DNA from: Tetragenococcus halophilus subsp. halophilus DSM 20339
GTDB taxonomy: Bacteria; Bacillota; Bacilli; Lactobacillales; Enterococcaceae
Assembly: GCF_003841405.1 (NCBI RefSeq)
Contig: NZ_PXYA01000001.1
Span: 248,001 to 312,000, forward strand
Length of the DNA stretch: 64,000 nucleotides
Direction: 5' to 3'
Shown: positions 17,743 through 26,780 of the stretch, piece after piece
How the letters are laid out: each line of letters starts with the position of its first letter
Numbering within the stretch: position 1 is the stretch's first letter
Translations under genes and position numbers: made by a program
Notes under the pieces: generated by a model
The model's database searches: none
What the model was told of the DNA's origin: nothing
Seen by the model: the letters and a program-made list of their open reading frames with translations, nothing else

Positions 17743-17947
17743 CCAAATAATCTCCTAATTATATAATTTTTATTTATTTTAGCATAATTTTATATTTATC
17801 GGGATGCTTGTTATTCTATTTTTTGAAGTAAGCGTAATCACTTAAAGAATTTCTATAAAATGCTAGTTTTTTATCCTAATATTCATTAAAATAAAAGAAA
17901 AGGCATACATGAATTTTTTAGCTAAATTTATGTAAAAGAGGTTGTTT

Positions 17948-18823
17948 ATGAGTGTATATTTAGAAATTCCACAACTAGACCAGCATTTCCCTTACCGGAT
18001 GTTAGTAAATGATGGAATGACCATCGTTTATCCGCATTGGCATAAAGAAATAGAAATAATTTATGCCAAATCAGGTAGAGTGAATATCGGTCTTGATGGA
18101 AAAGTGATCACCTTAGAAGAGGGAGAAATGATTTATTTTGCCAGTGGTCAACCCCACTATTTTTTAGCTTCTCCGGAAAGTGTGCGCTATGTTTATCAAT
18201 TTGATTTGAAATTATTCGACGAGTCTGTTTTACGAAAGAATGAAAAGAATTCTTTGTTTTCTTTATTTGAAGAAGGACAACGTCATAGTCGCTATTGGTC
18301 TGAAGAATTTGCGGAAACAATGCGAGGACTATTATTAGAATTATTTGAACTAGAAAATAATGAGTCTCCGGGGAAAAACTACTTCATTTTGGCGTTATTA
18401 CATCGTTTAATTGGAGAGTGCTACCGCTTTTTGCCAAAACAAAAAATAGTAAAAAACAAAAAGGTCCCTAATGCTATCCAGCAAAAAGAAACACTACAAC
18501 GTTTGAATAAAGTATTTGATTATATCGAGAATTACTATCAAGAAGTTATTACTATTGATGATGTGGCCCGTTATGTTGGGTTTAGCCCTTATTATTTCAC
18601 ACGTTTTTTTAAAGCCAATACAGGGCAAACTTTTATGCAATTTTTGACAGAATATCGAGTAAATCAAGCACAGTTTATTTTGGGAAATGAAAAATTACCT
18701 ATGGCAGAAGTAGCGGAAAAAGCTGGTTTTGCTAGTGTTAAGACTTTTCATCATGTCTTTAAAGGGGCTGTGGGCCATTCACCTTTACAATATCAAAAAA
18801 TGATGAGTTATTTGTCATCTTGA
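17948..18823 (+). CDS. AraC-family transcriptional regulator with cupin sensor domain
   Basis: A 291-residue regulator. The N-terminal cupin includes HWHKEIEIIY and the GEMIYFASGQPHYF turn. Two helix-turn-helix motifs occupy the last 100 residues, with ITIDDVARYVGFSPYYFTRFFK and MAEVAEKAGFASVKTFHHVFK. ATG 17948 is used because GAGGT at 17939-17943 is correctly placed. It sits immediately upstream of the four-gene oxidoreductase/ThuA operon and in the same direction, separated by its own terminator, and is the likely regulator of that operon. Confidence 0.9.
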   Translation: MSVYLEIPQLDQHFPYRMLVNDGMTIVYPHWHKEIEIIYAKSGRVNIGLDGKVITLEEGEMIYFASGQPHYFLASPESVRYVYQFDLKLFDESVLRKNEKNSLFSLFEEGQRHSRYWSEEFAETMRGLLLELFELENNESPGKNYFILALLHRLIGECYRFLPKQKIVKNKKVPNAIQQKETLQRLNKVFDYIENYYQEVITIDDVARYVGFSPYYFTRFFKANTGQTFMQFLTEYRVNQAQFILGNEKLPMAEVAEKAGFASVKTFHHVFKGAVGHSPLQYQKMMSYLSS

Positions 18824-18833
18824 AAATTTTTTT

Positions 18834-18862
18834 AGTCTGGGCCGACTGCTCCAGGCTTTTTT
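18834..18862 (+). terminator. Terminator after the AraC-type gene
   Basis: AGTCTGG (18834-18840) and CCAGGCT (18851-18857) pair with one G-T wobble and are followed by a run of T. Confidence 0.75.
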
Positions 18863-18985
18863 AATACCCAAAAGAATAAAAAAGCAATATTCAGGAATTT
18901 TTCCTTATAAAAGCAGGAAGAATCACGAATAGCTCTTCGTTATAATAAATATATGAAATATAAAAACGATTTCAGGAGGGAAGCT

Positions 18986-20059
18986 ATGTCTGTAAAAGTT
19001 GGTATTATTGGTTGTGGTGGAATTGCTGAAGGGAAACATTTACCGGCGTTATCGCAAATTGAAGAGGTAGAACTTGTCGCTTTTTGTGATATTAAAGTAA
19101 AAAAAGCAGAAAAAGCCAATAAAGAATATGGTAGCGTAAATGCAAAAGTATTCGAGGATTATAATAAAATGCTTAACTCGGTTGAATTGGATGTTGTACA
19201 TGTACTAACACCTAATAACGCGCACGCAGAGATCTCGATTGCCGCAATGCAAGCAGGAAAACAAGTAATGTGTGAAAAACCCATGGCAAAAACAGCAGAA
19301 GAAGCACAAAAAATGATCGAAGCTTCCAAAAAAACTGGTAAGAAGTTAACGATCGGCTATCAAAATCGTTTCAGAAAAGACGCGCAATATTTACATGAAG
19401 TTTGCCAAGAAGGTGAATTAGGCGAAATTTATACAGCAAAAGCCCATGCGATTAGACGGCGGGCAGTTCCTACTTGGGGCGTTTTTTTGGACGAACAAGC
19501 ACAAGGTGGAGGACCTTTGATCGATATTGGTACCCATGCGCTAGATCTAACCTTGTGGATGATGGATAACTATAAACCTAAGTATGTAGTAGGTAATGCT
19601 TATCATAAATTATCTGAGACAAAAAATGCCGCCAATGCTTGGGGTCCTTGGGATCCAGATGAATTTAATGTAGAGGATTCAGCTTTTGGGTTTGTTGCTA
19701 TGGAAAATGGCGCGACCATTTTTCTAGAAGCCAGCTGGGCCTTAAATAGTTTAGATGTTAAAGAAGCAAAAACGACCTTAATGGGCACCAAAGCTGGTGC
19801 GGATATGAATGATGGTTTGACCATCAATGGCGAAGACCACGGCTTACTTTATGATAAAAAAATTCAATTAGAAACTGGTGGTGTTGACTTTTACGACGAA
19901 GAAGGAGAGGATCCTGCTTTATTGGAAGCTCAAGCCTGGATTGATGCAGTCATAAATGATACGGAGGTAGTTGTTAAACCAGAAGAAGCTTTAACTGTAA
20001 CAGAGATATTAGAAGCAATTTATCAATCATCTAAGACTGGAGAACCTGTTTATTTGTAA
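18986..20059 (+). CDS. Gfo/Idh/MocA-family NAD(P)-dependent oxidoreductase
   Basis: A 357-residue protein. The N-terminal Rossmann fold begins [18 protein letters not shown], with CEKPMA near residue 94 supplying the catalytic-type Lys, and the substrate domain contains [14 protein letters not shown] with the conserved His. ATG 18986 follows a perfect AGGAGGG at 18973-18979; the upstream ATG at 18953 has none. It is first in an operon with ThuA-like, TIM-barrel and second Gfo/Idh/MocA genes. The family oxidises or reduces sugar hydroxyls, often at C3; no substrate can be assigned. Confidence 0.88.
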   Translation: MSVKVGIIGCGGIAEGKHLPALSQIEEVELVAFCDIKVKKAEKANKEYGSVNAKVFEDYNKMLNSVELDVVHVLTPNNAHAEISIAAMQAGKQVMCEKPMAKTAEEAQKMIEASKKTGKKLTIGYQNRFRKDAQYLHEVCQEGELGEIYTAKAHAIRRRAVPTWGVFLDEQAQGGGPLIDIGTHALDLTLWMMDNYKPKYVVGNAYHKLSETKNAANAWGPWDPDEFNVEDSAFGFVAMENGATIFLEASWALNSLDVKEAKTTLMGTKAGADMNDGLTINGEDHGLLYDKKIQLETGGVDFYDEEGEDPALLEAQAWIDAVINDTEVVVKPEEALTVTEILEAIYQSSKTGEPVYL

Positions 20060-20073
20060 AAGAGGTGAAAGTG

Positions 20074-20784
20074 TTGATTAGAGTAACGATTTGGAATGAA
20101 TTTCGTCATGAAAAAACCGATGAAGCCGTTCAGAAAGTGTATCCGGAAGGCATCCATAAACAGTTAGCGACAATTTTTGGTCAAAATTATTTTGTAAAAA
20201 CAGCTACGCTAGATGAGCCAGAACATGGTTTGACGGAAAAGGTATTAGCAGAAACGGACGTTTTATTATGGTGGGGGCATATTGCTCATGACGAGGTTGA
20301 TGACGCGATTGTAAATAGAGTACACGAGCGTGTTTTAGAAGGTATGGGCTTAATTATTCTGCATTCAGGACATTTCTCAAAAATATTTAAAAAACTGATG
20401 GGCACAACATGTGATTTAAAATGGCGAGAAGATGGTCAGTCTGCCTGTCTTTGGAATGTAAATCCTAGCCATCCGATTGTGGCGGGTGTGGGTGAATTTA
20501 TCGATCTCAAACAAGAAGAGATGTATGGAGAGCACTTCGATATTCCAGCACCTGATGAACTTATTTTTATTAGTGCTTATCCAGGAAGTGAAGTTTTTCG
20601 GAGTGGTTGTGTTTTTCGTCGCGGTAACGGTAAGATTTTTTATTTTCAGCCTGGACATGAAACTTACGACAGCTATTACAATGAAAAAGTACAAAGAGTG
20701 ATAAACAATGCTGTAGAGTTTTGTGCACCTACTGAAAACAGTCGTCCCTATTACGGTCATTACAAAGGAGAAGATAGAAAATGA
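20074..20784 (+). CDS. ThuA-like protein (trehalose utilisation domain)
   Basis: A 236-residue member of the ThuA family, which has a class I glutamine-amidotransferase-like fold. Recognisable stretches are [43 protein letters not shown] and [17 protein letters not shown]. The TTG at 20074 is preferred: the GAGGTGA site at 20062-20068 lies 5 bases before it, and the GTG codons at 20065 and 20071 overlap or crowd that site. ThuA proteins travel with Gfo/Idh/MocA enzymes and are thought to act on keto-sugar glycosides, but biochemical roles are uncertain. The stop overlaps the next start (ATGA). Confidence 0.82.
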   Translation: MIRVTIWNEFRHEKTDEAVQKVYPEGIHKQLATIFGQNYFVKTATLDEPEHGLTEKVLAETDVLLWWGHIAHDEVDDAIVNRVHERVLEGMGLIILHSGHFSKIFKKLMGTTCDLKWREDGQSACLWNVNPSHPIVAGVGEFIDLKQEEMYGEHFDIPAPDELIFISAYPGSEVFRSGCVFRRGNGKIFYFQPGHETYDSYYNEKVQRVINNAVEFCAPTENSRPYYGHYKGEDRK

Positions 20785-21749
20785 AATTAGGCGTATTTAC
20801 ACCATTATTTAATAATTTAACATTTGATGAGATGATAGAAGAAGCTGCACATAAAGGTTTGGAAGCAGTTGAAATCGGTACTGGAGGTTCTCCAGGCAAT
20901 GCTCATTTAGATATTGATAAATTATTAGCAAGTAGCGATGCACGTAAAGAATATTTGCATAAATTACAAGATAAAGGCCTAGAAATTTCGGCTTTAAGTG
21001 CGCATCATAACCCAATTTCAGCTAAAAAAGAAGTTGCGCAAGAAGGCGATGAATTATTACGTAAAACAATTAAATTAGCTAATTTAATGAATGTTCCTGT
21101 CGTTAATGGTTTTTCTGGCGTATCCGGAGGCAATCCGACCGATACAGCTAATAATTGGCCGGTTATTCCTTGGCCAAGTGCTTATTCAGATATTTATAAG
21201 TATCAATGGGAAGAAAAATTGATTCCTTACTGGAAAAAAATCAATGAAGAAGCTGAAGCGGCAGGAATAAAAATCGGCATTGAACTGCATGGTGGTTTCT
21301 TATTACACACACCTTATACTATGTTACGTTTACGTGAAGAAACCGGTAAAGCCATCGGATGTAATCTAGATCCAAGTCATATGTGGTGGCAAGGGATTGA
21401 TCCTGTTGCAGCAGTGAAAATTCTAGGCAAAGAACAAGCGATCCACCATTTCCATGCTAAAGATACTTTCTTGGATCAAGACAACATCAATATGCATGGA
21501 CTAACGGATATGCAATCATACAACAAGGTTGAATCACGCGCCTGGACTTTTCGAACAGTTGGTTATGGTCATGACATGAAAGTCTGGTCAGATATGATTT
21601 CTGCATTACGTATTTATGGTTATGATCATGTTTTAAGTATTGAACACGAAGATCCCATTATGTCGATTGATGAAGGATTGACCAAAGCGATTAAGAATTT
21701 AAAAGGTGTAATGATTAAAGAAGAACCATCTGAAATGTGGTGGGCATAA
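20781..21749 (+). CDS. Sugar phosphate isomerase/epimerase-like TIM barrel protein
   Basis: A 322-residue xylose-isomerase-like TIM barrel (AP endonuclease family 2). Likely metal ligands are the Glu in [11 protein letters not shown], Asp/His in [12 protein letters not shown], His in [12 protein letters not shown] and Glu in [15 protein letters not shown] overlaps the ThuA stop, with AAAGGAG upstream. Such proteins act as isomerases, epimerases, or as lyases/hydrolases on 3-keto-glycosides when they accompany Gfo/Idh/MocA enzymes. The operon context favours the last option, as inference. Confidence 0.85.
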   Translation: MKLGVFTPLFNNLTFDEMIEEAAHKGLEAVEIGTGGSPGNAHLDIDKLLASSDARKEYLHKLQDKGLEISALSAHHNPISAKKEVAQEGDELLRKTIKLANLMNVPVVNGFSGVSGGNPTDTANNWPVIPWPSAYSDIYKYQWEEKLIPYWKKINEEAEAAGIKIGIELHGGFLLHTPYTMLRLREETGKAIGCNLDPSHMWWQGIDPVAAVKILGKEQAIHHFHAKDTFLDQDNINMHGLTDMQSYNKVESRAWTFRTVGYGHDMKVWSDMISALRIYGYDHVLSIEHEDPIMSIDEGLTKAIKNLKGVMIKEEPSEMWWA

Positions 21750-21761
21750 GGAGACGTGTAA

Positions 21762-22793
21762 ATGGCAGCAGTAAATTTTGCAATTATAGGTTACGGTGGC
21801 ATGGGTAGTTATCATGAAAAGAACTTAATGTTTTCCGAAAAAGAAAAGATCAACTTAGTAGGCGTTTACGACATCTTAGAAGAAAGACAAGAAGTGGCTC
21901 GTGCAAAAGGTTTATCCACCTATGAAAGTTTTGAAGAAGTTCTAGCTGATGAAAGAATAGAAGCGGTGTTGATTGCTGTTCCTAACGATCTGCATAAAAG
22001 TATGAGTATCGCTGCATTAAAAGCAGGAAAACATGTGGTTTGCGAAAAACCAGCAACTTTAAATACGGAGGAATTTGATGAAATTCTTGCCGTTGCAGCA
22101 GACACTGGCAATCGTTTTATTGTTCACCAAAATCGACGATGGGACCCGGACTTTTTAATTGTAAGGGACCTGTATCAAAGTCAGCCGATTGGTTCAGTAT
22201 TTCAAATCGAATCACGTGTAAATGGCGCTAACGGTATTCCAGGCGATTGGCGTCATCTAAAAAAACACGGCGGTGGCATGCTTTTGGATTGGGGGATTCA
22301 CTTATTAGATCAGATGCTTTGGCTGGTTGATTCACCGATTAAAGATGTCCAAGTAGATTTTAGTTATGTTTTAGGAGATGAAGTCGACGATGGCTTTATT
22401 AGTTTTATTACTTTCGAAAACGGTATAAAAGCAATTGTTGAAGTCGGAACCACAAATTATGTGAAGTTGCCGCGATGGTATGTTAAAGCAACAGAAGGTA
22501 CCGCTCGAATCGATGATTGGGATCTTTCCGGAGAGATGGTTCGTGCTGTACAAACTTCAAATGAAATAATGCCACAACCAATTCAAGCGGGCGTCGGTTT
22601 AACAAAAACTATGGCGCCACCTTCAGAAGATGCAACAGAAACATTAAGCTTACCCAAAGCATCCGCTGAGTATGATAGCTTTTACAGCAATGTTTATCAT
22701 GTCATCCGTGATGATGCTACACCTATTGTAAAAAATACAGAAGTGCGTAATGTATTACAGTTGATTGAACAGATGTTTGAACAAGAAGAATAA
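21762..22793 (+). CDS. Gfo/Idh/MocA-family oxidoreductase (second copy)
   Basis: A 343-residue paralogue of the first operon gene. The Rossmann fold starts FAIIGYGGMGSYHEKNLM; CEKPATLNTEEFDE carries the conserved Lys, and MLLDWGIHLLDQMLWLV the conserved His in the substrate domain. A GGAGACG site precedes the ATG, 12 bp after the TIM-barrel gene. Two oxidoreductases flanking a ThuA and a TIM-barrel enzyme suggest oxidation and later re-reduction of a sugar. An IS1182-type element begins 6 bp after the stop codon, so the original downstream sequence is displaced. Confidence 0.88.
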   Translation: MAAVNFAIIGYGGMGSYHEKNLMFSEKEKINLVGVYDILEERQEVARAKGLSTYESFEEVLADERIEAVLIAVPNDLHKSMSIAALKAGKHVVCEKPATLNTEEFDEILAVAADTGNRFIVHQNRRWDPDFLIVRDLYQSQPIGSVFQIESRVNGANGIPGDWRHLKKHGGGMLLDWGIHLLDQMLWLVDSPIKDVQVDFSYVLGDEVDDGFISFITFENGIKAIVEVGTTNYVKLPRWYVKATEGTARIDDWDLSGEMVRAVQTSNEIMPQPIQAGVGLTKTMAPPSEDATETLSLPKASAEYDSFYSNVYHVIRDDATPIVKNTEVRNVLQLIEQMFEQEE

Positions 22794-22799
22794 AATAAA

Positions 22800-24600
22800 T
22801 GAGGCTGGGACAAAAAGCCTAACCTAACTTTGAATCACAAAAAAATCCGGGAAAGTTTGTATGAACTAACAAACTTCCCCGGATTTTTCCTTTTTCTTTC
22901 CTTATTTCTCTTTTCTTTTATGGTATTTTCGTAGATTATTCGCCATAAAGATCAGTTGGGTTTCATTTTCCACCTTAGATTGCCCACGGACAGAAAATCG
23001 AGTGAAACCTAAATTCGCCTTCACTTGTCCAAAGGCGGGTTCCACATCGATTTTACGCTGTCCGTAACGTTTCGCGCCTTCTTTTGATGAAAGCTTTTCT
23101 TTGATTTTTAATTTGTGGGCTTCATAGTCGTAGTTTATCCATAAAGACTTTTTCCCGTTTTGATAAAAAGGGTCCGTTGAGCGATAAACATGAGAAAACC
23201 TTACATATCCGGTGTTCGTTTTCTGCCGTCGAATATAATTAAAGGCGTAATACGTCCCATCGGGATGGACATAAGCATTTTCTTCTTGTATGTAGGTCCA
23301 GTTGGCTAAATTTTTTTCTGATTGAAGATATTTCCATTTTTGCTCTTTTTCATACATGCCATATTTTACGATTCCCGTCCAAGGTGAACTTTCTAGGAAT
23401 TCAAGATTCTCTTGGCTGCCATAGCCAGCATCTGCGACCACATAGGTCGAAGGTTTTACGCTCTCTGGAAAAGTATTCATAAAAGGAATCAATGTTTGGG
23501 TATCCGTTGGATTGGGATAAATTTGGGTATGCAAAACGAACTGGTTTTCTGTCGCAATTTGCACATTATAACCAGCTTTCAATTGCCCATTCATCATAGC
23601 GTCATCTTTCATACGCATAAAAGTTGCGTCGGGATCGGTTTTAGAAAAACTATTTCGTCCTTTAAACGTTTTATAATACCTTTCGTATTTCTGCTCTCTG
23701 GGAATAAAATCATTATGACATTGGTTTCGGTACTTTTTTAACTGACGACGTTTTTTCTTTAAAGAGCTGCTTTGTTCTTTCTTTGTAATCGTTTGTAATT
23801 CTTCGTTTACTTTTTCAATTTCTTCTTGTAAAAGATCATTTAACGTGAAAATTTCTTCTTTTGTAAATGCGTCGTTATTTTCTCGTATCATTTCCTGTTC
23901 GATCAAAGGCGCGATTTCTTCCTCATAAATTTTCATTTCTTTTTCTTTTAATTTAGGATAGAAGCGATCGACCGCTTTCTTCCAAACAAAAGTATACTTA
24001 TTCGCGTTCGCTTCCACTTTTGTTCCGTCGATGTATACGGCCTGCCCTTCAATGAGTTTCTCTTGCTTTAAACGAGTCGAAAACGTACAGTATAAATCTT
24101 GAAGCACTTTTTTCGTTTCTTCCGAAACTCTAAATCGATTAAGCGTGCGATAAGAAACGATCGTTTGTGCCGTAAGCCATTGCATAGCTAAGTTTTCTTG
24201 CATCATTTTTTCAATTTTACGTCCGGAAAAAATGCCTTCACTGTACGCAAAAAGTAACGCTTTAAGAAGGATCTTAGGATGAAAAGCAGGTCGACCCAAG
24301 TCATTTTTGATCAACTCATAAGATCGTGTATCCAAGTCTTCCACAACTTGATGAATGGAATAAACTAGGTGATTTTCTGGCAAGAAACTTGATATTTCTA
24401 ATGGCAAGACGGTTTGGTTCATGGTATAGTGGGTATACATAAGAAACGTCCTTTCTGTTTTTGGTTATGGTGACTTTAGTATAGCAGAAAAGGCGTTTCT
24501 TTTGTGTACATATGATAGAAGAAAAGTTCCGAAAAGTAATCTTTATCGTTACTTCTCGGAACTTTCTATTTAAGAAGGGATGATTTTTGTCCCAGCCTCA
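22800..24600. mobile_element. IS1182-family insertion sequence, 1.8 kb
   Basis: The ends are perfect 17-bp inverted repeats: TGAGGCTGGGACAAAAA at 22800-22816 and its reverse complement at 24584-24600. Inside each end is a strong hairpin (22841-22888 and 24533-24565), which could stop outside transcription from entering the transposase gene. One complete transposase is encoded on the minus strand. The flanks AATAAA and TTTTATT are themselves complementary, so no clear target duplication is visible. The element lies directly behind the oxidoreductase operon. Confidence 0.9.
22902..24440 (-). CDS. IS1182-family transposase
   Basis: A full-length 512-residue transposase. The N-terminal domain reads LGRPAFHPKILLKALLFAYSEG, the first catalytic Asp lies in VYIDGTKVEANAN, the second in YVVADAGYGSQENL, and the C-terminal region carries RYGQRKIDVEPAFGQVKANLG with the catalytic Glu. 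There is no frameshift or internal stop, so the element may be active. An AAAGGACG site precedes the ATG on the minus strand. Confidence 0.95.
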   Translation of the reverse strand: MYTHYTMNQTVLPLEISSFLPENHLVYSIHQVVEDLDTRSYELIKNDLGRPAFHPKILLKALLFAYSEGIFSGRKIEKMMQENLAMQWLTAQTIVSYRTLNRFRVSEETKKVLQDLYCTFSTRLKQEKLIEGQAVYIDGTKVEANANKYTFVWKKAVDRFYPKLKEKEMKIYEEEIAPLIEQEMIRENNDAFTKEEIFTLNDLLQEEIEKVNEELQTITKKEQSSSLKKKRRQLKKYRNQCHNDFIPREQKYERYYKTFKGRNSFSKTDPDATFMRMKDDAMMNGQLKAGYNVQIATENQFVLHTQIYPNPTDTQTLIPFMNTFPESVKPSTYVVADAGYGSQENLEFLESSPWTGIVKYGMYEKEQKWKYLQSEKNLANWTYIQEENAYVHPDGTYYAFNYIRRQKTNTGYVRFSHVYRSTDPFYQNGKKSLWINYDYEAHKLKIKEKLSSKEGAKRYGQRKIDVEPAFGQVKANLGFTRFSVRGQSKVENETQLIFMANNLRKYHKRKEK

Positions 24601-24814
24601 TTTTATTATAAAGTGACCTATATAGTTTTTAAATGTAGCGCTGAAACAGTTTGAGAAAAATTTTTTTAAAATGGTATGCTCAAATTTTAGTAGGATCAAA
24701 ACATTTTATATGTTATTATATTTGTAACAGTAAAGTTTATGGCGGTGGCTATCTTTTTGAAAGGTGATGGTGCTTATGAAAATAGCACTGAAATCTATAG
24801 AAAGGAGATGCCCG

Positions 24815-24919
24815 TTGTCTGTCGCTGAAGCGATAGAGCTAATGATCAGTTTCGGTTTGTTAATCGCAACTGTGATCTTTGGCATTCTATCCATAGTGAA
24901 AAATGGCAATAAAAAATAA
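24815..24919 (+). CDS. Small hydrophobic peptide, putative holin-like / type I toxin
   Basis: A 34-residue peptide starting at TTG 24815, with an AAAGGAG site 7-8 bases upstream. It reads SVAEAIELMISFGLLIATV, then a short hydrophobic stretch and a basic tail (VKNGNKK). A single membrane helix with a basic C-terminus and a TTG start is typical of the putative holin-like toxins annotated in enterococci and lactobacilli. An in-frame ATG at 24776 with its own weak site would give a 47-residue form. A terminator hairpin overlaps the end of the gene, and an antisense promoter faces it from downstream, as in TxpA/RatA-type systems. Confidence 0.7.
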   Translation: MSVAEAIELMISFGLLIATVIFGILSIVKNGNKK

Positions 24920-24950
24920 CCGTCAACTTTAGCGAAGGGACGGTTATTTT
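24913..24950. terminator. Bidirectional terminator shared by toxin mRNA and antisense RNA
   Basis: AAAATAACCGTC (24913-24924) and GACGGTTATTTT (24939-24950) form a perfect stem, with T runs after it in both directions. Confidence 0.8.
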
Positions 24951-25014
24951 AATAAACCTTTGCCACCGGCTTAAACGGTGCTGTTGGAGGGCGTAATTAC
25001 TACGTCCTCTTTTC
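24913..25014 (-). ncRNA. Candidate antisense RNA (antitoxin) of about 100 nt
   Basis: A minus-strand promoter at 25021-25049 would start an RNA near 25014 that runs through two small hairpins (GAGG/CCTC around 24987-25009 and CACCG/CGGTG around 24964-24980) and ends at the bidirectional terminator. Its 3' end would be complementary to the 3' end of the toxin mRNA. This is a prediction from layout; no expression evidence. Confidence 0.45.
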
Positions 25015-25020
25015 ACTTAT

Positions 25021-25061
25021 AGTGTAACAAAGGATCTCAAAAAACTCAACTCAATTGAGTT
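25021..25061 (-). promoter_or_regulatory. Promoter of the candidate antisense RNA
   Basis: On the minus strand TTGAGT (complement of 25044-25049), a 17-bp spacer and TACACT (complement of 25021-25026) form a reasonable promoter. The palindrome AACTCAATTGAGTT at 25048-25061 overlaps the -35 element and could be an operator. Confidence 0.45.
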
Positions 25062-25172
25062 ACTCTATAACTTTTTTAGTATTGACTATATCGACGATTT
25101 TTTTGAATAAATACTAAAAATAATACTTGCAATAGAAAGCGGTTCATGATAATTTGTTAATAGACATTTAAA

Positions 25173-25204
25173 GGACTGTTACTGGGATGGACCAGGCATA
25201 ACCT
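25173..25204 (+). promoter_or_regulatory. Ribonucleic antiterminator (RAT) of LicT/BglG type
   Basis: The 32-nt element contains GGACTGTTACTGGGATGG and then CCAGGCATAACCT, matching the conserved RAT of LicT/BglG/SacY antiterminators. Its last bases (AACCT) are also the first bases of the terminator stem, so the two structures exclude each other. No antiterminator gene is in the window. Confidence 0.88.
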
Positions 25205-25273
25205 AAATAAATTAACATAAGACAAAAAAGTTTACGCTATTTTTGTATTGTGTGTTTATTTAGGTTTTTTATT
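25200..25273 (+). terminator. Conditional terminator in the beta-glucoside PTS leader
   Basis: AACCTAAATAAA (25200-25211) pairs perfectly with TTTATTTAGGTT (25255-25266), followed by T-rich sequence; an inner ACAAAAA/TTTTTGT stem shortens the loop. Confidence 0.85.
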
Positions 25274-25304
25274 TTGTTAAAAAAATAAGGGAGAAGGTTC
25301 GATT

Positions 25305-26780
25305 ATGAGTAAAGATAATTATGATGAACTAGCTCGTGATATCGTCGACCATGTTGGCGGCGAAGAAAATGTAGCTGGATTGCGTCACTGTGTTACCCGT
25401 TTGCGCTTTAATTTAAAAGACGAAAATAAAGCGGATACAGATTATTTGAAAAATAGAGATGGTGTTGTAACGGTCATGAAAAGTGCTGGGCAATACCAAG
25501 TTGTTATCGGAGAACAGGTAGCAGAGGTTTATGAAGCAATCGTAAACCAAACAAGCATAGGTGGCGACACTTCTGCTAGTGAAACCAGTGATGGTGGCAA
25601 TGAAAATGATAATCGTAATGTACTAGATAAGTTTATTGATTTTATTTCAGGTGTCTTTCAACCATTTTTGATGGCTTTAGCTGCAACTGGGATGATCAAA
25701 GGTCTTGTAGCGTTATTAGGTACAGTAGGTGTTGATCCAGAAAGTGGCGTATATCAAGTGCTAAATTTCGCCGGCGATGGATTTTTCCAATTCTTGCCAG
25801 TGATGGTGGCGATAACTGCAGCTCGTAAATTAAATATGAATGAATTTACAGCTTTAGCAATTGCGGTGGCTTTTTTACACCCAGAAATCAATAATTTGAT
25901 GACTGGAGATGTCATGTATACCTTGTTTTCCGGTACAGCATTTGAGTCGCCAATTTACTCCACTTTCTTAGGAATTCCGATTATTATGCCGCCTAACGGT
26001 TATTATTCCGCAATTATCCCTATATTAGTTTCTGTATGGTTAGGTTCTGTGGTAGAAAAGGGGATAAAAAATATTATCCCAGGTGTTGTTCGTTCTTTCT
26101 TAACGCCATTTTTCACAGTGATGATCGTTTTTGTGATTTCCTTGATCGTGATTGGACCCATTGCTAATTGGGCCTCAGCATTAGTCGGACAATTCTTCCT
26201 TGTTGTTCAAGGATTCAGTCCATTGCTATTTGGTGCTTTACTAGCTGTTGCTTGGCAATTATTGGTTATCTTTGGCCTGCATTGGGGTATTGTACCGATT
26301 ATGTTTATCTTACTAGCTGAACAAGGTTATGAATCGATTGGCCCTGCCATGGTTTCATCAACATTTGGTGTATTAGGTGTTGTAATTGCTCTGCTTATCA
26401 AATCTAAAGCTAAAAAAGTTCGAGATATTGCTTTACCAGGTGCGATTTCACTGGTATTTGGTGTATCAGAACCTACAATTTATGGCTTAATGTTACCAAT
26501 GAAACGTTCTTTCTTGTACGCATTAATTGGTAATGCAGTTGGTGGTGCTTATATCGGGGCTATGAGTGTAGTAGGTTATCGGACAGGCGGTTTAGGTGTA
26601 TTTTCAATCTTTAATACAATTAACCCTAGTGGTAGCTTAGATATGAATTTTTGGAATGTCATTATCGGTTTTACTTTGTGTACTGTCGTTGGTTTTGTAC
26701 TTCAAATGATGTTCCCAGTACCATCTATAGACGGCAATGGCGATGAAGGACAAAGTGAAAATATCAAAAGCGATGAATAA
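25305..26780 (+). CDS. bglP: PTS EIIBC, beta-glucoside family (BglP-like), IIA domain detached
   Basis: A 491-residue EIIBC. Residues 1-80 are EIIB with the phosphorylated Cys in LRHCVTRLRFNL. After a polar linker the EIIC membrane domain begins at FISGVFQPFLMALAATG and carries FGVSEPTIYGLMLPMKR. In close relatives an EIIA domain is fused at the C-terminus; here the frame ends at a TAA (26778-26780) and the EIIA text continues in the same frame beyond it. EIIBC could still work if EIIA is supplied in trans. The upstream RAT and terminator show induction by a LicT-type antiterminator. No phospho-beta-glucosidase adjoins it; the nearest is at 31361. Confidence 0.88.
   Translation: MSKDNYDELARDIVDHVGGEENVAGLRHCVTRLRFNLKDENKADTDYLKNRDGVVTVMKSAGQYQVVIGEQVAEVYEAIVNQTSIGGDTSASETSDGGNENDNRNVLDKFIDFISGVFQPFLMALAATGMIKGLVALLGTVGVDPESGVYQVLNFAGDGFFQFLPVMVAITAARKLNMNEFTALAIAVAFLHPEINNLMTGDVMYTLFSGTAFESPIYSTFLGIPIIMPPNGYYSAIIPILVSVWLGSVVEKGIKNIIPGVVRSFLTPFFTVMIVFVISLIVIGPIANWASALVGQFFLVVQGFSPLLFGALLAVAWQLLVIFGLHWGIVPIMFILLAEQGYESIGPAMVSSTFGVLGVVIALLIKSKAKKVRDIALPGAISLVFGVSEPTIYGLMLPMKRSFLYALIGNAVGGAYIGAMSVVGYRTGGLGVFSIFNTINPSGSLDMNFWNVIIGFTLCTVVGFVLQMMFPVPSIDGNGDEGQSENIKSDE

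Noticed and set aside
25134-25147. cre site in the beta-glucoside PTS leader
   Set aside because: AGAAAGCGGTTCAT keeps the core but misses several outer positions, so it is not listed as a feature.
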